Assembly: GCA_040221475.1 (NCBI GenBank)
Contig: JAVKEJ010000058.1
Location: forward strand, 186,001 to 250,000
Length of the DNA stretch: 64,000 nt
Reading direction: 5' to 3'
DNA from: WLXB01 sp040221475
Lineage (GTDB): Bacteria > Pseudomonadota > Alphaproteobacteria > Rhodospirillales > Rhodospirillaceae
Below, one piece after another: positions 26,433 through 35,600 of the stretch (within the stretch, counting starts at the first letter, position 1; each line of letters begins with the position of its first letter). The position numbers and the translations under genes were made by a program. Below the pieces are notes generated by a model. It did not search any database and was not told where the DNA came from. It worked only from the letters and a program-made list of their open reading frames with translations.

Positions 26433-27209
26433 CTAGAGGTTCTGAGGGAGGTGTTCCGAGGAATAGCGTATCCCAATGTCTTTGGCAGTGTTTTTCAGGG
26501 GGCCTGCATAGGCCGCAACCGCTTCAGAAAGGGATTTCGCTGAGGTGTAAAAGCGCAAGACGATGCAGGCGATAATGTTGCCACCGGCAAAAACCGGCAC
26601 CGATAAATTGCTGACCCGATGGGTGCCTTCCAGGGCTGCGTATCCGGAGCGGCGAATCTCAGCCAATATGTCTAACAGTGTCTTTACGTCATCCGCGCTC
26701 AGTGTTGATGTGGTTTGTGAGGCGCGCTGGATCAGATCAAGCAACAACGCGCGTTCCATATCGGGACAGAACGCCAGATAGGTTCGCCCCGCCGCGCTCG
26801 TGACCATCGGCATACGCAGCCCCGCCGAGATCAATTCCATGGTCAACGGTGTATCCAGATCCGTTGTCATTTTTACCACCATGTCGGTCCCAGAGGGGAT
26901 GCAGAGTGACAGCGGCCACACCACGTTTTGGCCCAGCGTATCCAGCAGGGGTTTCGCCACCGTGGTAATCCAGCCTGTGGCCGCATAACCATCGCTGAGG
27001 CCCCGCACGTGATCGGTCAGCCAGTATCCGCGATTGGCCAGATCTTTGACCGCGTAGCCTTCGGCGATAAAGGTCTCCAGCATGCGATAGGTCGTGCCGC
27101 GCGACAGCCCGGTGGTTTTGGCCAGCCAGTTCAAGCTGGCACCATTGTTGCGATTGAGCGTCGCCAGCAAATGCAAGCTGCGTGCAACAGAGCGGACAGT
27201 TTCGGTCAT
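26433..27209 (-). CDS. IclR-family transcriptional regulator
   Basis: 258 residues. N-terminal winged HTH (SLHLLATLNRNNGASLNWLA, TGLSRGTTYRMLETFIAEGY) and a GAF-like effector domain (residues about 90-250, with GLRMPMVTSAAGRTYLAF) match IclR regulators, which usually control degradation or uptake of small organic compounds. It ends 14 bp before the proposed start of the substrate-binding protein, so the two form a unit. Confidence 0.9.
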   Translation of the reverse strand: MTETVRSVARSLHLLATLNRNNGASLNWLAKTTGLSRGTTYRMLETFIAEGYAVKDLANRGYWLTDHVRGLSDGYAATGWITTVAKPLLDTLGQNVVWPLSLCIPSGTDMVVKMTTDLDTPLTMELISAGLRMPMVTSAAGRTYLAFCPDMERALLLDLIQRASQTTSTLSADDVKTLLDILAEIRRSGYAALEGTHRVSNLSVPVFAGGNIIACIVLRFYTSAKSLSEAVAAYAGPLKNTAKDIGIRYSSEHLPQNL

Positions 27210-27330
27210 ACTGTTTCGGTCATGGCAGGTTGCCCTTTTCTGCTTTGGACCTTAAGCGTCTATCACCGTATTTCCGACCGTTTCTCGCATCTAGATCGGC
27301 TGACGAACTGCCATAAGCCATATTTCAGGT

Positions 27331-27362
27331 AAAAAAAGAGCCCGGGCCAAAGCCCGGGCTCT
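27331..27362 (-). terminator. rho-independent terminator of the Bax-inhibitor gene
   Basis: On the minus strand an 11-bp GC-rich stem (AGAGCCCGGGC with its complement) with a 4-nt loop is followed by seven T residues, 28 bp after the stop codon of the gene at 27390. A textbook intrinsic terminator. Confidence 0.93.
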
Positions 27363-27389
27363 CTGCATTTATTTTGGCAGTCCTTAAGA

Positions 27390-28133
27390 TTATTCGCGAT
27401 TACCAAGGAACATCAGCAGGAACTGGAACAGATTGATGAAGTTCAGGTACAGAGCAACCGCACCCATGACGGCGGCATGCTCTTCCTTGTCTGAGCCTTC
27501 AACCTGGAAGTAGGTGCTTTTGATGCGCTGGGTGTCGTACACGGTCAGGCCAGCGAAGATCAGCACACCGACCACGGGGATGACAAAGCCCATCACGCCG
27601 CTTGGCCAGATCATGTTGACGATCATCGCCACAATCAAACCAATCAGGCCCATCAGCAGGAAGGTGCCCATGCCCGACAGGTCTTTTTTGGTGGTGTAGC
27701 CATACAGGCTGAGCCCTGCGAAAGCCGTCGCTGTAATCACGAAGGTACGGGCGACGCTCACCCCGGTGTAGGTCAGCAGGATGGTTGAGAGGCCCACGCC
27801 CATGGTGCCGACAAACAGCCAATACAGAAGCTGCATCGTCCCGGCGCTGCGGTTTTGCCCGGCAAAGCTCATGAACAGGATCAGGCCAAGTGGCAGGAAC
27901 ATCGAGACCAAGCCAAGACCGGTGTAGCCAGCGAGCCGACCATCTTCGACCTGAAAAAACAGGTTGATCAGACCAGAATTGGCAACGGCAAAGGCCACAA
28001 TACCGGACAACAACAGGCCGGAGGCCATGTAGTTGTAAACTCTCAACATATACGCCCGCAGGCCTTCATGGATGGCGGCGGATTCTACGCCAACGGCTCC
28101 AGTTAAAGTTCTGCGATCAAGTTCGGTAGCCAT
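27390..28133 (-). CDS. Bax inhibitor-1 / YccA-family membrane protein
   Basis: 247 residues from the ATG at 28133, which has GAGGAG 4 nt upstream. Seven hydrophobic segments are visible, with YNYMASGLLLSGIVAFAVA near the N-terminus and the conserved late segment AALYLNFINLFQFLLMFLG (read here as AVALYLNFINLFQ). These inner-membrane proteins of the TMBIM/BI-1 family are linked to calcium leak and to control of FtsH proteolysis (YccA). It stands alone with its own terminator. Confidence 0.93.
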   Translation of the reverse strand: MATELDRRTLTGAVGVESAAIHEGLRAYMLRVYNYMASGLLLSGIVAFAVANSGLINLFFQVEDGRLAGYTGLGLVSMFLPLGLILFMSFAGQNRSAGTMQLLYWLFVGTMGVGLSTILLTYTGVSVARTFVITATAFAGLSLYGYTTKKDLSGMGTFLLMGLIGLIVAMIVNMIWPSGVMGFVIPVVGVLIFAGLTVYDTQRIKSTYFQVEGSDKEEHAAVMGAVALYLNFINLFQFLLMFLGNRE

Positions 28134-28279
28134 AGTGCTCCTCACAAAGGTTACGATAAGCTCATCGCGGTTGTGTCATCTCATGACGCCGCTGAGCCAG
28201 TGCGGTTAATATTGGGTCTTTTGGCGCTGTCTTCAACGTTAATCGGATGTTTTTTATATAAGAATCGTCTCGAAACTGA

Positions 28280-28299
28280 CGATTTTCGGCTGAAAATCG
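28280..28299. repeat. perfect 8-bp hairpin downstream of the permease gene
   Basis: CGATTTTC-GGCT-GAAAATCG is a perfect inverted repeat about 20 bp past the stop of the YbbP-like gene. No T-run follows, so it is not a classical terminator; it may protect the 3' end of the message. Confidence 0.4.
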
Positions 28300-28319
28300 A
28301 TTCGCGCGCGTTTTTGAGA

Positions 28320-30875
28320 CTAATCGTTGCGCAATAACGGTGCCGCCTTAATGCCCAAAGCCCGCCAAACGCCAGCAAAACCAGCCAACAAGGTGACGGC
28401 GATACAGGCGACGATGACCCCGCCGACAATCCCGGGGAATAAAATCCAATCAATTTTCATGACGAAAACCAGCACCGCCCAAGCCGATAAGCTGCCGACG
28501 ACGGCGGCAATGGTGCCGGTGGCCAGACCCAGCAGGCAGTATTCAAACACAAAGGCTTTCAGCACATCAGCGCGGGTCGCGCCCAACACTTTCAGCACAA
28601 CGGATTCATAAATCCGGCGCGCATGTCCGGCGGCAATGGCTCCGGCCAGCACCAACGCCCCAGCCACAATGGCCACCGCTGCAGTCACCCGCACCGCCGT
28701 GCCCAGTGCGCCAAGCACCTGCTCCAGAATTTCCAGGGCTTCACGGACCTGAACAATAGTGACGTTCGGCATTTGATCCACCACCGCCCGTTCAATCGCT
28801 TCTTCCGTGCCCTCTTTTGAGTTCACGGTGGCGATGTACATCCCCGGTGCGCCGCGCAGGGCATTTGGCGAGAACACCAGAGCAAAATTCATGGTGCCGT
28901 CTTCCCAGCGGATGTCGCGCAAGTTGGCCACTTCGGCGGTGATCTCACGTCCCAGAATATTCACGGTCAACGTGTCGCCAATGTCCAGACCCAGACCTTC
29001 GGCCACCCGGGAGTCTATGGACAGAAAATTTTCGTCTTCGTTGTTTTCCGCCCACCAGTCGCCCTTCACCAGTTTTGCATTCTCCGGCTTAACAGCGGCG
29101 GTTGAAATACCACGCTCGCCGCGCACGGCCCAGCGGGCATCCGGGGCAATGTTGGCGTCGGCGGTGGGTACGCCATCAATCTGGGAAATCCGGCCCCGGA
29201 TCATCGAGGCCAGGGTGACCTTATCCACGCCCGCTTGCGCCTCAACGGTTGCTTTAAACTGCTCGGTTTGATTGGGCTGAATGTCGATGAAAAACATGCT
29301 CGGCGCTTGCTCGGGCAATTCGCCATTGATCTGTGCGTTCAGGTTGGATTCCAGCAGGGCAATACACACCAACACCGAAAGCCCCAGCCCCAGCGATAAT
29401 ACGACCGAGGTTGTTGGGTTCCCGGGCCGGTACAGGTTGGCCATCGCCAGGCGCAGGGTCGGGCGGCCCGCCGTCATGCCGCCGCGTTTGCTCGACAGCT
29501 TAGCGGCCAGGTTCATCACACCCGTTGCGGCAAAGCGAAACAGCACCAGCGAAACCGCAGCCCCGACGACGAAGAAAAAGGCAAAGCTCGGGCGGTCGGC
29601 GGTGAAGATCGTGAAGGCCCCAAGAGCGAGACTCAAAACAATCAGACCGGCCATGTAGCGCTTGCGCGGCCAGCGGCGAATGTCACTCAAGAATTGACGG
29701 AACAACGCGACAGCCGGAATCTCACGGGCCTTCGCCAAAGGCCAGAGCGCAAAGACGGCGGCAGACAGCACACCAAAGATGGCCGCTTTAATCAGCGGTG
29801 CGCTGTACAGACCAAAGCGCGCGTCCACGGGCAGCATGCCGCCAATGGCATTGGCCGCAAGGAACGGCACGCCAGCGCCGATCACCAAGCCCAAGGCAAT
29901 ACCGATCACCGACAGCACCGACAACTGAATGGCATAGATGCTGAAAATTAACCCGCCCGGCGCGCCCAGGCATTTCAAGGTGGCAATGGTGGTCAGCCGT
30001 CCATCCAGATAGGCCCGCGCCGCGTTGGCCACGCCAATGCCACCGGTCAGCAGGGCGGTCAGGCCCACAAGGGTGAGGAACAGGGTGACGTTATCCAGAA
30101 ACACTTCCAGGCTGCGGGCGGCTTGATTCAAGCCCCGTATCCGCCAGCCGGCATCGGGAAAATCCACCTTTAGGGATTCGCGAAGGTCGTCCGGGTTGAC
30201 GCCCGGGGTGACGCGCACATTGTAAACGTAACTGATCAAACTGCCCGGCTGGATCAGCTGGGTTGCGGCCATTGCCCCGTTGGCGACCATCACCCGGGGG
30301 CCTGCGGTGGCGAAGCTGATTACCCGGTCTGGCTCTTTGTCGATGAAGGCGCGGACTTGCAGATCGCCTTCGCCAACCCGAATAATGTCGCCGATCTCAA
30401 TGTCCAGGCGTGTTTTCAAAACCGGATCAACCGCCGTGCCCCAGTAGCCGTCTTTCTCTGCGAGAACGTCCGACAGGGGCAGCGCGGGGGTGATGCCCAT
30501 TGCACCGTAAAGGGGATACAGGTCATCAACCGCCTTCAGTTCAATCAGCGTGCGTTCGCGGGTGTCGCCCGTAGAGATATCAATGGAGCGCGCCATCGAC
30601 CGCATGGTGATTTGACCGCTGACGTCGCCGGCCGCTTCAAGGGCGGTGCGCTCTTCGGCGTTGATTTCGCGGTAGGTCATGGTGGCTTGCAGGTCGCCGC
30701 CGAGCAGCAGTTGGGCGTCTTCCTCAATCCCGGATTGAATGGCCTGATTCAGGGATCCCGCGCCGGCAATGGCGGCAACGCCTAAGGCCAAACAGGCGAT
30801 GAAAATACGAAAGCCACCCAGGCCGCTGCGGAGTTCCCGGAAAGCGTATCGCACGGCGAGAGAAAAAGACGGCAT
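28320..30875 (-). CDS. ybbP: FtsX/MacB-type ABC permease, YbbP-like
   Basis: 851 residues. The layout is that of YbbP: an N-terminal transmembrane helix (SGLGGFRIFIACLALGVAA), a large periplasmic domain, a middle block of helices including LTLVGLTALLTGGIGVANA, a second periplasmic domain, and a C-terminal block (VAIVAGALVLAGAIAAG, KVLGATRADVL). The KCLGAPGG and KVLGATRAD loops are the ATPase-contact motifs of FtsX-type permeases. With the ATPase gene 7 bp upstream it should form a lipoprotein- or lipid-handling ABC complex. The divergent esterase recreates the tesA-ybbA-ybbP arrangement of E. coli. Confidence 0.9.
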   Translation of the reverse strand: MPSFSLAVRYAFRELRSGLGGFRIFIACLALGVAAIAGAGSLNQAIQSGIEEDAQLLLGGDLQATMTYREINAEERTALEAAGDVSGQITMRSMARSIDISTGDTRERTLIELKAVDDLYPLYGAMGITPALPLSDVLAEKDGYWGTAVDPVLKTRLDIEIGDIIRVGEGDLQVRAFIDKEPDRVISFATAGPRVMVANGAMAATQLIQPGSLISYVYNVRVTPGVNPDDLRESLKVDFPDAGWRIRGLNQAARSLEVFLDNVTLFLTLVGLTALLTGGIGVANAARAYLDGRLTTIATLKCLGAPGGLIFSIYAIQLSVLSVIGIALGLVIGAGVPFLAANAIGGMLPVDARFGLYSAPLIKAAIFGVLSAAVFALWPLAKAREIPAVALFRQFLSDIRRWPRKRYMAGLIVLSLALGAFTIFTADRPSFAFFFVVGAAVSLVLFRFAATGVMNLAAKLSSKRGGMTAGRPTLRLAMANLYRPGNPTTSVVLSLGLGLSVLVCIALLESNLNAQINGELPEQAPSMFFIDIQPNQTEQFKATVEAQAGVDKVTLASMIRGRISQIDGVPTADANIAPDARWAVRGERGISTAAVKPENAKLVKGDWWAENNEDENFLSIDSRVAEGLGLDIGDTLTVNILGREITAEVANLRDIRWEDGTMNFALVFSPNALRGAPGMYIATVNSKEGTEEAIERAVVDQMPNVTIVQVREALEILEQVLGALGTAVRVTAAVAIVAGALVLAGAIAAGHARRIYESVVLKVLGATRADVLKAFVFEYCLLGLATGTIAAVVGSLSAWAVLVFVMKIDWILFPGIVGGVIVACIAVTLLAGFAGVWRALGIKAAPLLRND

Positions 30876-30882
30876 GGCAAAC

Positions 30883-31614
30883 TTACTCCGCGGCAGCTGT
30901 GGTCAATCCTTCGCCGGCGATCACGCCGTCGCCAATTCTCACCACCCGCTCGCATCGCGCGGCCAGTTTCATGTCGTGAGTAATCAACATCAGTGTGGTG
31001 TTGCTGTTGTCGTGCAATTCAAACAACAGGTCGATGACCTGTTGTCCGGTGCCGCCGTCCAGGTTGCCGGTGGGTTCATCCGCCAACAGCAGTTTTGGTT
31101 TCACGGCAAAGGCGCGGGCCAGGGCCACACGCTGTTGTTCCCCGCCAGAGAGTTGCCCGGGGTAGTGGGTGATACGGTGGCTCAGTCCCACCGCCTTCAA
31201 TTGTTCTTCGGCGCGATCAAAGGCGTCATCGCGTCCGGCAAATTCCAGCGGCACGGCAACGTTTTCCAGCGCGGTCATGGTGGGAATCAGGTGAAACGAC
31301 TGAAACACAATGCCGATGTTGTCGCGGCGGAACAGCGCCAGGCCATCTTCGTCCAGGGCGGCGTAATCTTGTCCGGCCACCACCACGCGGCCACTGGAGA
31401 TGCGCTCCAGCCCGGCGGTGACCATCAACATGGTGGTCTTGCCAGAGCCCGAAGGCCCAACCACGCCAAGGGCCTCTCCTTGAGGCACAGTCAATGAAAC
31501 GCCCCGCAAAATATTGACCTTGCCTGCTGGTCCATCCAAGGTGAGGTGAACGTCATCCAGGTCTATGGCCGACTGGTGGCGCGTAACGTCGAGTTGATGC
31601 GGAGTTTCAGTCAT
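30883..31614 (-). CDS. ybbA: ABC transporter ATP-binding protein, YbbA-like
   Basis: About 243 residues from the ATG at 31614. Walker A (GPSGSGKTT), signature LSGGEQQRVALARAF and Walker B LLLADEPTGNLD are all present, of the LolD/MacB/YbbA subfamily. It partners with the YbbP-like permease just downstream. The start codon overlaps the start codon of the divergent esterase gene by two bases (CATG); an in-frame start at 31635 would lie inside that gene. Confidence 0.93.
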   Translation of the reverse strand: MTETPHQLDVTRHQSAIDLDDVHLTLDGPAGKVNILRGVSLTVPQGEALGVVGPSGSGKTTMLMVTAGLERISSGRVVVAGQDYAALDEDGLALFRRDNIGIVFQSFHLIPTMTALENVAVPLEFAGRDDAFDRAEEQLKAVGLSHRITHYPGQLSGGEQQRVALARAFAVKPKLLLADEPTGNLDGGTGQQVIDLLFELHDNSNTTLMLITHDMKLAARCERVVRIGDGVIAGEGLTTAAAE

Positions 31615-32389
31615 GATTAAGCGCACCCTTACCACGCGGAGGGGTGTTTTGTTAGCCCTCGTTTCATTGGTGATGTTGTTTGGATATTCTGTAGGGTCTT
31701 ACGCGGGCCAACTCAACTCAGATCAAAGATTTATCCAGATTGCAGACAGCGGGACGCGGGCCGAAGCACTTCGTATTCTGGTTCTTGGCGATAGTCTCAC
31801 GGCGGGATACGGCCTTGAGGATCTCGCGTTGGCCTTCCCAGCACGCCTGCAAGAAGACCTCCAGGCCAAAGGCTATAATGTTGAAATTCTGGATGCGGGC
31901 ATTTCCGGCGATACAACCTCTGGCGGACGCTCACGCCTGGACTGGTCGTTGGCCGAAGATCCCCACGCCGTAATTGTCGAGCTGGGCGGCAACGATGGTT
32001 TGCGCGCCATTGATCCCGCTGTCACCTACGATAATCTCAACGCCATTCTCACCCGGTTGAACGCCGAAGGTCTGCCCGTTTTGCTGGCCGGTATGATGGC
32101 GCCGCCCAATCTGGGCCGGAACTACGGCGATCAGTTTTTCAGTGTGTACACGCGTCTGGCCGACGAATTTGATGTGGTGTTTTATCCCTTCTTTCTCGAG
32201 GGCGTGGCCGGTGAGGCAGATTTGAATCAGAATGATCGCATTCATCCCAATCCTGAGGGCGTGAATGTCATCGTTGGCAAAATCCTGCCCTATGTGGAAC
32301 AGCTCATTGAACGTGCGGAGAAAACCCAAGCCGTACAGGCAAAAGACTCGCGTTCCCAAGAGCCTCGTTCTTCCGATCCCTCTTTATGA
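31613..32389 (+). CDS. tesA: periplasmic SGNH-hydrolase, TesA-like esterase
   Basis: 258 residues. The signal peptide has a basic start (MIKRTLTTRRG) and a hydrophobic core (VLLALVSLVMLFGYSVGSYA). Catalytic blocks of the SGNH family are clear: block I LVLGDSLTAGYGL (Ser nucleophile), block II GISGDTTSGG, block III ELGGNDGLR, and block V NDRIHPNPEG with the Asp/His pair. The family hydrolyses acyl-CoA, aryl esters or lysophospholipids in the periplasm. It is divergent from ybbA-ybbP and overlaps the FIST gene by 4 bp (ATGA). Confidence 0.92.
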   Translation: MIKRTLTTRRGVLLALVSLVMLFGYSVGSYAGQLNSDQRFIQIADSGTRAEALRILVLGDSLTAGYGLEDLALAFPARLQEDLQAKGYNVEILDAGISGDTTSGGRSRLDWSLAEDPHAVIVELGGNDGLRAIDPAVTYDNLNAILTRLNAEGLPVLLAGMMAPPNLGRNYGDQFFSVYTRLADEFDVVFYPFFLEGVAGEADLNQNDRIHPNPEGVNVIVGKILPYVEQLIERAEKTQAVQAKDSRSQEPRSSDPSL

Positions 32390-33519
32390 TGCGCTTTGCC
32401 AGCGCGCTTGCAACGGGCGAGGATTGGAAAAGCGTTCTGGCGGATGCGGGTCAGCAACTTGAACACACCAGCCGAGTCAAACTGCCCCATGGGGATGGCC
32501 TCGGCATGGTCTATGTCACTGAACCGCTAGCGCCCAATTTCTCTGATATCGTCACCACCCTGAAAGAACGCACCGGCGTGCCAAACTGGGTCGGCTGCGT
32601 CGGGTATGGCATTTGCAGCGCCACCGCCGAGCATCAAGATGCGCCAGCGTTATCAGCGATGATTGCCCCATGGGCGGCTGACAGCTTTCATGTCTTTGAC
32701 TCTGTAACCACAGTCGAGGACATCTCCCCCGTGCTGTCAGGGGCATGGGCCATCTCTCATGGCCCGGTGTTTGGCTTGGCCCATGGCGATCCCCGTAACC
32801 GTCATATCGCCAGTTTGGTCGAGGCCCTGCCCGCTGCCGGCAATGGCTACTTCGTCGGCGGCCTCACCAGCTTGAGTGACGCGGCGACCCAGATGGCCGG
32901 CCACCCGACCGGTGGGGGTCTGTCCGGTGTTCTGTTGGCGGCGCAAATCTCTGTCATGGTCACGCACAGTCAAGGCTGTTCGCCGGTCGGGCCGCTGCAT
33001 CGCATTACCGCCGGTGAACGGTCGATCATTGCCGCGCTCGATGGCCGCCCTGCCGTGCAGGTGCTGAAAGAGGATATTGGTGAAGTTCTGGCGCGTGATC
33101 TCAACCGCATCGGCGGATACATCCATGTTGCCATGCCGGTCACGGGCAGTGACACCGGCGACTACACGGTCCGCAATTTGGTCGGGCTCGATCCCAATGG
33201 TGGCATGCTGGCAGTCGGTGATGATGTGGATATTGGCGATCAGATTATGTTTGTCCGGCGTGATCCAAGCACAGCACAGCAAGACTTCACCAAACGTTTA
33301 ACAGAACTGAAACATCGCATTGGCGATCAACCTATTCGCGGCGGTGTTTTTGTGTCGTGTGTGGCGCGCGGCGCAGCCATGTTTGGCGAGGCTGGCCGCG
33401 AGGTTCAGCTCATTGGTGAAACGTTGGGCGACTTTCCGCTCACCGGTTTTTATGCCAACGGAGAATTCTGCGGCAACAGAATGTATGGTTACACTGGGGT
33501 CTTATCTGTGTTTTTATAA
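32386..33519 (+). CDS. FIST-domain (FIST_N + FIST_C) protein
   Basis: 377 residues. VPNWVGCVGYGICSATAEHQ and the following region fit FIST_N, and the C-terminal GVFVSCVARGAAMFGEAGRE with GFYANGEFC fits FIST_C. FIST proteins are thought to be ligand sensors, often fused or linked to signalling enzymes; here the protein stands alone. Translation is coupled to the esterase by an ATGA overlap. Ligand unknown. Confidence 0.86.
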   Translation: MMRFASALATGEDWKSVLADAGQQLEHTSRVKLPHGDGLGMVYVTEPLAPNFSDIVTTLKERTGVPNWVGCVGYGICSATAEHQDAPALSAMIAPWAADSFHVFDSVTTVEDISPVLSGAWAISHGPVFGLAHGDPRNRHIASLVEALPAAGNGYFVGGLTSLSDAATQMAGHPTGGGLSGVLLAAQISVMVTHSQGCSPVGPLHRITAGERSIIAALDGRPAVQVLKEDIGEVLARDLNRIGGYIHVAMPVTGSDTGDYTVRNLVGLDPNGGMLAVGDDVDIGDQIMFVRRDPSTAQQDFTKRLTELKHRIGDQPIRGGVFVSCVARGAAMFGEAGREVQLIGETLGDFPLTGFYANGEFCGNRMYGYTGVLSVFL

Positions 33520-33594
33520 AGCGGTCGTCTCGGATGTTTTAACCTGCGCACAAGAGTCTTTGCGCGGGCTGATAGGTGAGAGAGGTAAAGCACT

Positions 33595-34152
33595 ATGTTC
33601 CGCTTATTTGTGGGTCTTGCTCTGCCGGAAACCGTCCGCACCCAGTTATCTCTTCTTGCTGAAGGGCTGCCTAGTGCCCGTTGGGTGGATCCCGACAATT
33701 ATCATATGACCCTCCGTTTCATCGGTGAGGTTGATCGTCATGCCGCTGCCGATATCGACAGCACCTTGCAACGGATCGACACACCGCCTTTTGAATTTAC
33801 GCTGTCCGGTCTTGGCACTTTCGGACAAGGCCGCAAAACACGCGCCATGTTTGCCCGGGCACAGCCGTGCCCCGCCCTCGCGCACCTGCAAAGCAAAGTG
33901 GAATCCGCGGTGGTGCGGGCCGGTCAACCGCCCGAGCCGCGCAAGTTCAGCCCTCATGTCACCTTGGCCCGGTTCCGGGCGGCGAATCCTGTCCGCATCC
34001 AGTCTTTTGTGGAACACCACAGCCTGTTCTGGACGGACCCGGTCCCCGTGGATCGCATTGTCATGTTTGAAAGTCATATGGGCAAAGGCGGCTCGGTTTA
34101 TGATGAAGTCGCGGCGTATCCGCTCGGCGACTCTGTGCGCATCTCTGCATAA
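33595..34152 (+). CDS. thpR: RNA 2',3'-cyclic phosphodiesterase (2H family)
   Basis: 185 residues. The two HxT motifs of the 2H phosphoesterase family are present: HMTL (in NYHMTLRFIGEV) and HVTL (in KFSPHVTLARF). LPETVRTQLSLL at the N-terminus is typical of ThpR/LigT. The enzyme opens 2',3'-cyclic phosphates on RNA ends. It follows the FIST gene by 75 bp. Confidence 0.93.
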   Translation: MFRLFVGLALPETVRTQLSLLAEGLPSARWVDPDNYHMTLRFIGEVDRHAAADIDSTLQRIDTPPFEFTLSGLGTFGQGRKTRAMFARAQPCPALAHLQSKVESAVVRAGQPPEPRKFSPHVTLARFRAANPVRIQSFVEHHSLFWTDPVPVDRIVMFESHMGKGGSVYDEVAAYPLGDSVRISA

Positions 34153-34334
34153 CTGCCGCATCATCTCTGTCCCAACGGCCACCGTGCGCCTCTGCCGCAC
34201 GATTTGGATGGTTGCCCTGAAAGCCGCGCCAGTGCTCGCATTCGAGGCGGTGCAGGGCGGACTCCTTCTGATTTCCCTTGACCTGACCGGTCCTGGACGA
34301 TGGTATTGATCACCGCTTGATCTGTGCGCCCCGG

Positions 34335-34366
34335 TTTGACCCATGTGGTGTTTGACCCATGTGGTG
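34335..34366. repeat. 16-bp perfect tandem duplication
   Basis: TTTGACCCATGTGGTG occurs twice in a row, in the 269-bp gap between thpR and the chelatase-like gene. I see nothing else in that gap. Confidence 0.9.
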
Positions 34367-34421
34367 CCTGCGCCAACTATTCAGAGCAAGTCTGCGGCCA
34401 AATTTGCTGGAGGTTAATTCT

Positions 34422-35519
34422 ATGCGCCCCTATTTATCCCGATTTCTCTCTGTGATGAGCGGTGTCGCTCTGGTTAGTCTGATCTCTGCGCCTGGATTTG
34501 CGCAAGACATGGACCATAGCCAGATGGACCACAGCCAGATGGACCATTCTCAAATGGATCATTCTCAAATGGATCATTCGCAGATGGACCATTCTGGCCA
34601 TGAGATGAGCCAGGAGGATTACCGCATCCTTCGCGAAAAGGTCATGCAGTACCAAACCATGAGCGATGAAGAAATCATGGGCAGCATGATGATGATGCCC
34701 CCCACCTACGAGCGCTATGTCAGCGATACCTCGCTCAAAGGGGATCTTGGCGTGATCGTTTTGGCCCACGGCGCGGGCGAGCCAGGCGATACGTTTTTTG
34801 CAGACTCTCTAAGCGGCTTGGCGTCAACCTATCCGACGTCCATTGGCTTCGGCATGGCGATGATGAACGGCGATCATCTTCAAACCGCTGTTGATAATCT
34901 CGCCGAGGCGGGCGCCAAGCGCATTGTGGTCGTGCCGGCAGCCTTGTCCGCCTCCGGGTCGGTGTATGAACAATGGGCCTATTATTTTGGCGCGCGCGAA
35001 GAAGCCTCTTACCTGCCCGCGCCGCGGGTCAACCAAACTGTTCCGGTCACCTTGGGCGTGCCGCAATCCAGTCACCCGTTGATTACGGAGATGCTCACCG
35101 ATCACGCCCTGGAAGTGGTCAAGGACCCGGCCAACACCGTGGTCATCATCCTCGGTCATGGCCCTGAAAAATATGAAGACAACGTGCTGGAGTTGGCGGT
35201 GCTCGACACCCATGCAGATCGCATGAAAGCCTCTGGCGTGTTTGCCGATGTCCGGTCTTACAATCTGCAAGACGATGCGCCTGCACGTATCCGCCAAAAC
35301 AATGTCGATGTTATGCGCAGTTGGATCGACAACGCCGCCGCCTACGGCAAAGATGTGGTGGTGGTGGGATACCTGCTGTCAACGCGCGGCGTGCAGCACA
35401 AAATCGCCTCAGACTTTGAAGGTCTGACCTATGCCTTTAACGAGAAAGGTCTGTCGTCCAATCCAAAATTTGTGAAATGGATTGAAGCGGGCGTCACCGA
35501 ATTTGCTGGCAAAATGTAA
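34422..35519 (+). CDS. secreted CbiX-like protein with MDHSQ metal-binding-type repeats
   Basis: 365 residues from the ATG at 34422, with GGAGG upstream. A signal peptide ends near FAQ (residue 28). Then come six MDHSQ-type units (residues about 30-59), a Met/His/Asp-rich pattern like those of periplasmic copper-binding proteins. The rest looks like two halves of a class II chelatase (CbiX/SirB) fold: VIVLAHGAGEPGDTFF with His116 and VVIILGHGPEKYED with His246. Cytoplasmic CbiX inserts cobalt into sirohydrochlorin; an exported version with a metal-collecting tail would instead handle a metal or tetrapyrrole in the periplasm (inference). No cobalamin or sirohaem genes lie near. It ends at a strong terminator. 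Confidence 0.78.
   Translation: MRPYLSRFLSVMSGVALVSLISAPGFAQDMDHSQMDHSQMDHSQMDHSQMDHSQMDHSGHEMSQEDYRILREKVMQYQTMSDEEIMGSMMMMPPTYERYVSDTSLKGDLGVIVLAHGAGEPGDTFFADSLSGLASTYPTSIGFGMAMMNGDHLQTAVDNLAEAGAKRIVVVPAALSASGSVYEQWAYYFGAREEASYLPAPRVNQTVPVTLGVPQSSHPLITEMLTDHALEVVKDPANTVVIILGHGPEKYEDNVLELAVLDTHADRMKASGVFADVRSYNLQDDAPARIRQNNVDVMRSWIDNAAAYGKDVVVVGYLLSTRGVQHKIASDFEGLTYAFNEKGLSSNPKFVKWIEAGVTEFAGKM
34509..34598 (+). repeat. six 15-bp in-frame repeats encoding MDHSQ
   Basis: Six consecutive 15-bp units encode Met-Asp-His-Ser-Gln; the last has Gly in place of Gln. Third-codon positions vary (GAC/GAT, CAT/CAC, AGC/TCT/TCG), so the repeat has been kept at the protein level rather than being a fresh duplication. 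Confidence 0.93.
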
Positions 35520-35545
35520 GCTCCTTTTTTCTCGACACCGTTTCG

Positions 35546-35576
35546 CGGCCGGGTGCGCCAACGCCCGGCCGTTTTT
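35546..35576 (+). terminator. rho-independent terminator after the chelatase-like gene
   Basis: CGGCCGGG (35546-35553) pairs with CCCGGCCG (35564-35571) around a 10-nt loop and is followed by five T residues. It lies 27 bp past the stop codon of the upstream gene and before the next start. Confidence 0.9.
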
Positions 35577-35600
35577 ATGTTGGACTTTTCAGGAAAACCG

